This document shows, piece by piece, positions 7,201 to 8,674 of a stretch of 8,674 nt of DNA. The notes beneath the pieces are model-generated. The model did not search any database and was not told the origin of the DNA. It saw only the letters and a list, made by a program, of their open reading frames with translations. How positions within the stretch are numbered: the first letter of the stretch is position 1; each line of letters begins with the position of its first letter. This DNA is from Bacillota bacterium (GTDB lineage: Bacteria; Bacillota; Sulfobacillia; JABLXB01): the NCBI GenBank assembly GCA_024653225.1, contig JANLGA010000006.1:36385-45058 (forward strand). Reading direction: 5' to 3'. Both the position numbers and the translations under genes were made by a program.

Positions 7201-7699
7201 GGTCACGACTAAGAACGGTGAGATGATGGCGTTCGTGACGTTGGAGGACCTGACCGGGTCGGTCGAGGTCGTCGTATTCCCGAGGGTATTCTCGAGGGTA
7301 TCCCAGAACGTGAACCCGGACACTGTCGTTGTCGTGCAGGGACGCGCTCAGGTCCTCGAGGGACAGGCGAAGGTGGTGGCGGAAGATATTTCGCCGCTCC
7401 CGGACGGTGGGGAGACGGCGACCGCGGCTCGCGGGAAGGTCACGGTCGTGCTCAAGGGGGCGACGACCGATAGCCGCACCCTCGGTCTGCTCAAGAGCAT
7501 CCTCGAGGACAGCGGCGGGCCCTGTCCAGTGTACATCAGCCTGCCGGACCAGAAAAAGCTCATACTGACCTCGTCGCAGTACTGGGTGACACCGTCACCG
7601 TCGCTGAGGCGACGGCTGGAGTCAGCCTTCGGTCCAGGCAGCATGCTTCTTGAAGAGGACTCCGAAGAGGAATTCCATCCGGACGAATCGAACGCATGA
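4244..7699 (+). CDS. dnaE: DNA polymerase III subunit alpha
   Basis: This is the catalytic C-family polymerase of the replisome. It has 1151 residues, close to E. coli DnaE (1160). The PHP domain opens with FVHLHSHTVYS (His10, His12) and continues with ITDHG (His46), GCEVY (Glu71), LSGCLSG (Cys142) and TNDSHY (Asp210, His212). The metal-ligand pattern looks intact, as in PHP domains with nuclease activity. The palm has GPGRGSAAGS and LPDMDIDF with Asp401 and Asp403, and the third catalytic Asp554 lies in LLKMDFLGL. These match E. coli D401, D403 and D555. Fingers show FQLES and CRPGPMEHIPEF, then FANYGFNKAHAASYGLIAYQ. QISLLG at 904-909 resembles the sliding-clamp motif. An OB fold covers roughly 975-1015 (VTLGGLVAGIRKVTTKNGE), followed by a C-terminal domain and an acidic tail. 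Sequence alone does not tell whether it is the main replicase or works beside PolC, as in many Firmicutes. It is divergent from the zinc-ribbon gene. Confidence 0.97.
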   Translation: MASISVGFVHLHSHTVYSLLDGHSRISDIARKASETGMPAAAITDHGVMYGVVEFYKTCKEYGIKPIIGCEVYEAKRTRFDKEPKLDEDPFHLVLLAEDLEGYGNLVKIVSAAHLEGFYYKPRVDTELLRTYGKGLIALSGCLSGSIPRAILEGDYKGAVRRTLAYREIFGRENFFLEIQDNGLPDQKRVNRAILDISNETRTPVVATNDSHYTNREDARAHDVLLCIQTNKLFKDPSRLRFGTDEFYFRSPAEMSRLFSFAPEALDNTLAVAERCNVELEFNKPNLPRFRCPDGYTESTYLRKLCKERLAARYPEPSEEVSRRLEYELGVIEEMGYPGYFLIVSDFVEYARSRGIPVGPGRGSAAGSLVAYVLGITQVDPLKYGLLFERFLNPARVTLPDMDIDFCFERRGEVIEYVKQKYGAECVAQIITFGTMAARAVIRDVARTLDIPYAEADRLAKAVPAQLGITLDKALEVSPDLKKMYAEDDRYRDVIEIGKALEGIPRHSSVHAAGVVITGDRLSEFVPVQKAADGSVVTQFTMDVLEDLGLLKMDFLGLRTLTVLDKAIQAIRRLRGIEIDLSSLPLDDRKTYDMLAQGDTLGVFQLESDWVRDFLRNLKPRRFEDIIASVALCRPGPMEHIPEFIAARTGTPKYLHPRMEPILQETHGVMVYQEQIMQVASVMAGFSLAEADILRRAVGKKKKDLLDKMEQSFVSGCVEHGVSKRVAAEVYDLIMKFANYGFNKAHAASYGLIAYQTAYLKANYPVEFMAALLTSVAGAADKVAQYIDECRRLGIRVLPPDVNESLWDFTITKDGIRFGLSAVKNVGESAARCVIRAREEGGAFTSLRDFCSRVDPRALNRRVLESLIKSGAMGSLGKRAQLMEALDPVLAKSSKGPKTTGANQISLLGPAQAPVEPEALPDVPEYPRNQLLRMEKELLGLYISGNPLRECEKSLSRIATCTCAGLCELSDGDRVTLGGLVAGIRKVTTKNGEMMAFVTLEDLTGSVEVVVFPRVFSRVSQNVNPDTVVVVQGRAQVLEGQAKVVAEDISPLPDGGETATAARGKVTVVLKGATTDSRTLGLLKSILEDSGGPCPVYISLPDQKKLILTSSQYWVTPSPSLRRRLESAFGPGSMLLEEDSEEEFHPDESNA

Positions 7700-7808
7700 C
7701 AGTGGGTCGGGAAGTGGGACACTTACAACTGAAAAGGCACGGCGGTCGCGTCTTCCAGGTCTTTAAACCCCGCAGAGGACACCTGGTGACTTCCGGGAGG
7801 GCTGGACG
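7700..7808. other. dnaE / small-protein intergenic gap
   Basis: This 109-base stretch contains the ribosome binding site of the next gene at 7795-7801. I see no stem followed by a T-run and no convincing promoter pair. A 6-base inverted repeat (CCAGGT at 7755 and ACCTGG at 7781) has a 20-base loop and is too weak to call. Read-through from dnaE into the small-protein/pfkA unit is therefore possible but not shown. Confidence 0.4.
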
Positions 7809-8009
7809 GTGTGGACGGTAGTTTACATCGCACCGAATAGGGCCGTTGCAGAAATGCTCAAGGGGATACTGGTCAAAGAAGGACTACTCTGCACGCTGAA
7901 ATCGCTCGGAGTCCCTCACGCAGGTGATACCGCCAGCTTTGAGGTCCTCGTTCCCGAGGGAGAGGTCGAAGAAGCGCACGAGATACTCGCTGGGCTGCTT
8001 GGTGCCTAG
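7809..8009 (+). CDS. Small DUF2007-like putative signal-transducing protein, 66 residues
   Basis: The function is unknown. The protein is 66 residues with no cysteine clusters, signal peptide or membrane segment. Its pattern is a beta strand (WTVVYIAPN), a helix (RAVAEMLKGILVKEGL), a strand (LCTLKSLGV), a polar loop (PHAGDTA), a strand (SFEVLVPE) and a helix (GEVEEAHEILAGLLG). This ferredoxin-like order, with the closing VPE..VEEAHEIL motif, resembles small proteins annotated as DUF2007 or putative signal-transducing protein. The GTG at 7809 is preceded 7 bases upstream by GGGAGGG. pfkA begins 33 bases after the stop, so the two are probably co-transcribed; the same arrangement between dnaE and pfkA is, from memory, found in other clostridia. 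That suggests, but does not show, a link to central metabolism. The family call is moderate, and coding status is strong because of the ribosome binding site and compact fold pattern. Confidence 0.75.
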   Translation: MWTVVYIAPNRAVAEMLKGILVKEGLLCTLKSLGVPHAGDTASFEVLVPEGEVEEAHEILAGLLGA

Positions 8010-8042
8010 AGCAGCGGACACGGAACTGGAGGCATCAGTCGG

Positions 8043-8674
8043 ATGAGGATCGGGGTACTGACCAGCGGAGGGGATGCACCGGGAATGAACGCGGCGATCA
8101 GAGCGATCGTCCGCAAGGGGATCTACGACGGGCATCAGGTGATCGGGTTCCGGCGCGGATTCAACGGCCTGATCTCCGGCGAAATGATACCGATGCAGCT
8201 GGGCTCCGTCGCCGACATCATCCACAGGGGCGGGACCATACTCCACACCGCCAGGAGCGCCAGGTTCGCCACGCCCGAAGGGCTCGAGGAAGCCCTGAAC
8301 ACCCTCAAGGGTGACAGGTTCGACGGCCTGATCGTCATCGGAGGCGACGGCTCGATGCGCGGAGCCAAGGCCATTGCGGAGCGCGGCATTCCAGTAGCTT
8401 GTATCCCCGCCAGCATAGACAATGACATCCCTTGCACCGACGTTTCGATAGGATTCGACACGGCGCTCAACACCATCCTCGACGGGATAAACAAGGTGCG
8501 CGACACGGCAACGTCCCACGAGAGGACGTTCGTCATCGAGGTGATGGGGCGCGAGCGAGGCTTTCTCGCGCTGACGGCGGGCCTGGCCGGGGGTGCCGAG
8601 TCAATCCTAGTGCCCGAAATCGAGGTGGATATAGAAGACGTCTGCAGCAGACCCCTCCGGTGGCCCCGGAGGAG
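8043..8674 (+). CDS. pfkA: ATP-dependent 6-phosphofructokinase, N-terminal part
   Basis: PfkA phosphorylates fructose 6-phosphate to fructose 1,6-bisphosphate, the committed step of glycolysis, as a cytosolic tetramer. The window holds 210 codons of an expected 320 or so. Visible motifs are IGVLTSGGDAPGMNAAIRA (nucleotide site, from residue 3), RGGTILHTARS, IGGDGS with Gly103, PASIDNDI with catalytic Asp126, then IGFDTA, SHERTFVIEVMGRERGFLAL and GGAESILVPE. Gly103, equivalent to Gly104 of E. coli, points to ATP rather than pyrophosphate as donor, since pyrophosphate enzymes have Asp there. The usual PGT before IDND is PAS here. The ATG at 8043 follows GGAGG by 10 bases. It lies 33 bases after the small-protein gene. 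The last ten or so residues (SRPLRWPRR) fit the family poorly and coincide with a perfect hairpin, so the end may hold a sequence error. Confidence 0.94.
   Translation, partial: MRIGVLTSGGDAPGMNAAIRAIVRKGIYDGHQVIGFRRGFNGLISGEMIPMQLGSVADIIHRGGTILHTARSARFATPEGLEEALNTLKGDRFDGLIVIGGDGSMRGAKAIAERGIPVACIPASIDNDIPCTDVSIGFDTALNTILDGINKVRDTATSHERTFVIEVMGRERGFLALTAGLAGGAESILVPEIEVDIEDVCSRPLRWPRR
8654..8672. repeat. Short perfect inverted repeat at the window end
   Basis: CCTCCGG at 8654-8660 and CCGGAGG at 8666-8672 pair perfectly around a 5-base loop. It lies inside pfkA coding sequence with no T-run after it, so it is not called a terminator. It may be coincidence or a source of sequencing or assembly error. 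Confidence 0.6.

Noticed and set aside
7755..7786. Possible terminator hairpin after dnaE
   Set aside because: The stem is only 6 bases with a 20-base loop and no T-run follows.
7884..8519. 211-codon minus-strand frame opposite pfkA
   Set aside because: It is complementary to highly conserved PfkA motifs, so it is a shadow frame.

Overview
The window looks like chromosomal housekeeping DNA from a GC-rich member of the Firmicutes/Clostridia, possibly thermophilic. The reasons are strong GGAGG-type ribosome binding sites 6-10 bases before most starts, GTG and probably TTG starts, and a MurD whose motifs (VSPNHLD, YNDSIATAP, GGYDKH) are of the type I associate with clostridial MurD. A DnaE - small protein - PfkA order is also one I associate with clostridia. 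GC content is high throughout (about 60% by eye), with many AGG arginine and ATA isoleucine codons. Species cannot be named from this sequence alone.

Layout: (1) 1-488, minus strand: the N-terminal 162 residues of an NCS2/AzgA-type purine permease, cut by the window edge. (2) 489-674: a divergent intergenic region with no convincing promoter or riboswitch. (3) 675-3978, plus strand: a tight three-gene run of class I aspartate aminotransferase, MurD (20 bases later) and an endonuclease III family DNA glycosylase that overlaps the end of murD. (4) 3953-4126, minus strand: a 57-residue putative zinc-ribbon protein with its own strong ribosome binding site. It overlaps the 3' end of nth tail to tail and is easy to miss because of its size. 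(5) 4127-4243: a short divergent control region with a plausible minus-strand promoter and a 9-base direct repeat. (6) 4244-7699: complete DNA polymerase III alpha subunit (dnaE). (7) 7809-8009: a 66-residue protein resembling the DUF2007 / putative signal-transducing family. (8) 8043-8674: the first 210 codons of an ATP-type 6-phosphofructokinase, cut by the window edge.

The genes serve purine uptake, amino-acid transamination, peptidoglycan precursor synthesis, base-excision repair, chromosome replication and glycolysis. Co-transcription is likely for aspartate aminotransferase-murD-nth and for the small protein with pfkA (33-base gap). Whether dnaE joins the latter across a 109-base gap is open. 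I see no mobile element, CRISPR array, RNA gene, phage gene or obvious new system. The least ordinary items are the small zinc-ribbon gene with its divergent control region, the MurD gene away from other cell-wall genes, and the poorly fitting hairpin-bearing end of the pfkA fragment.
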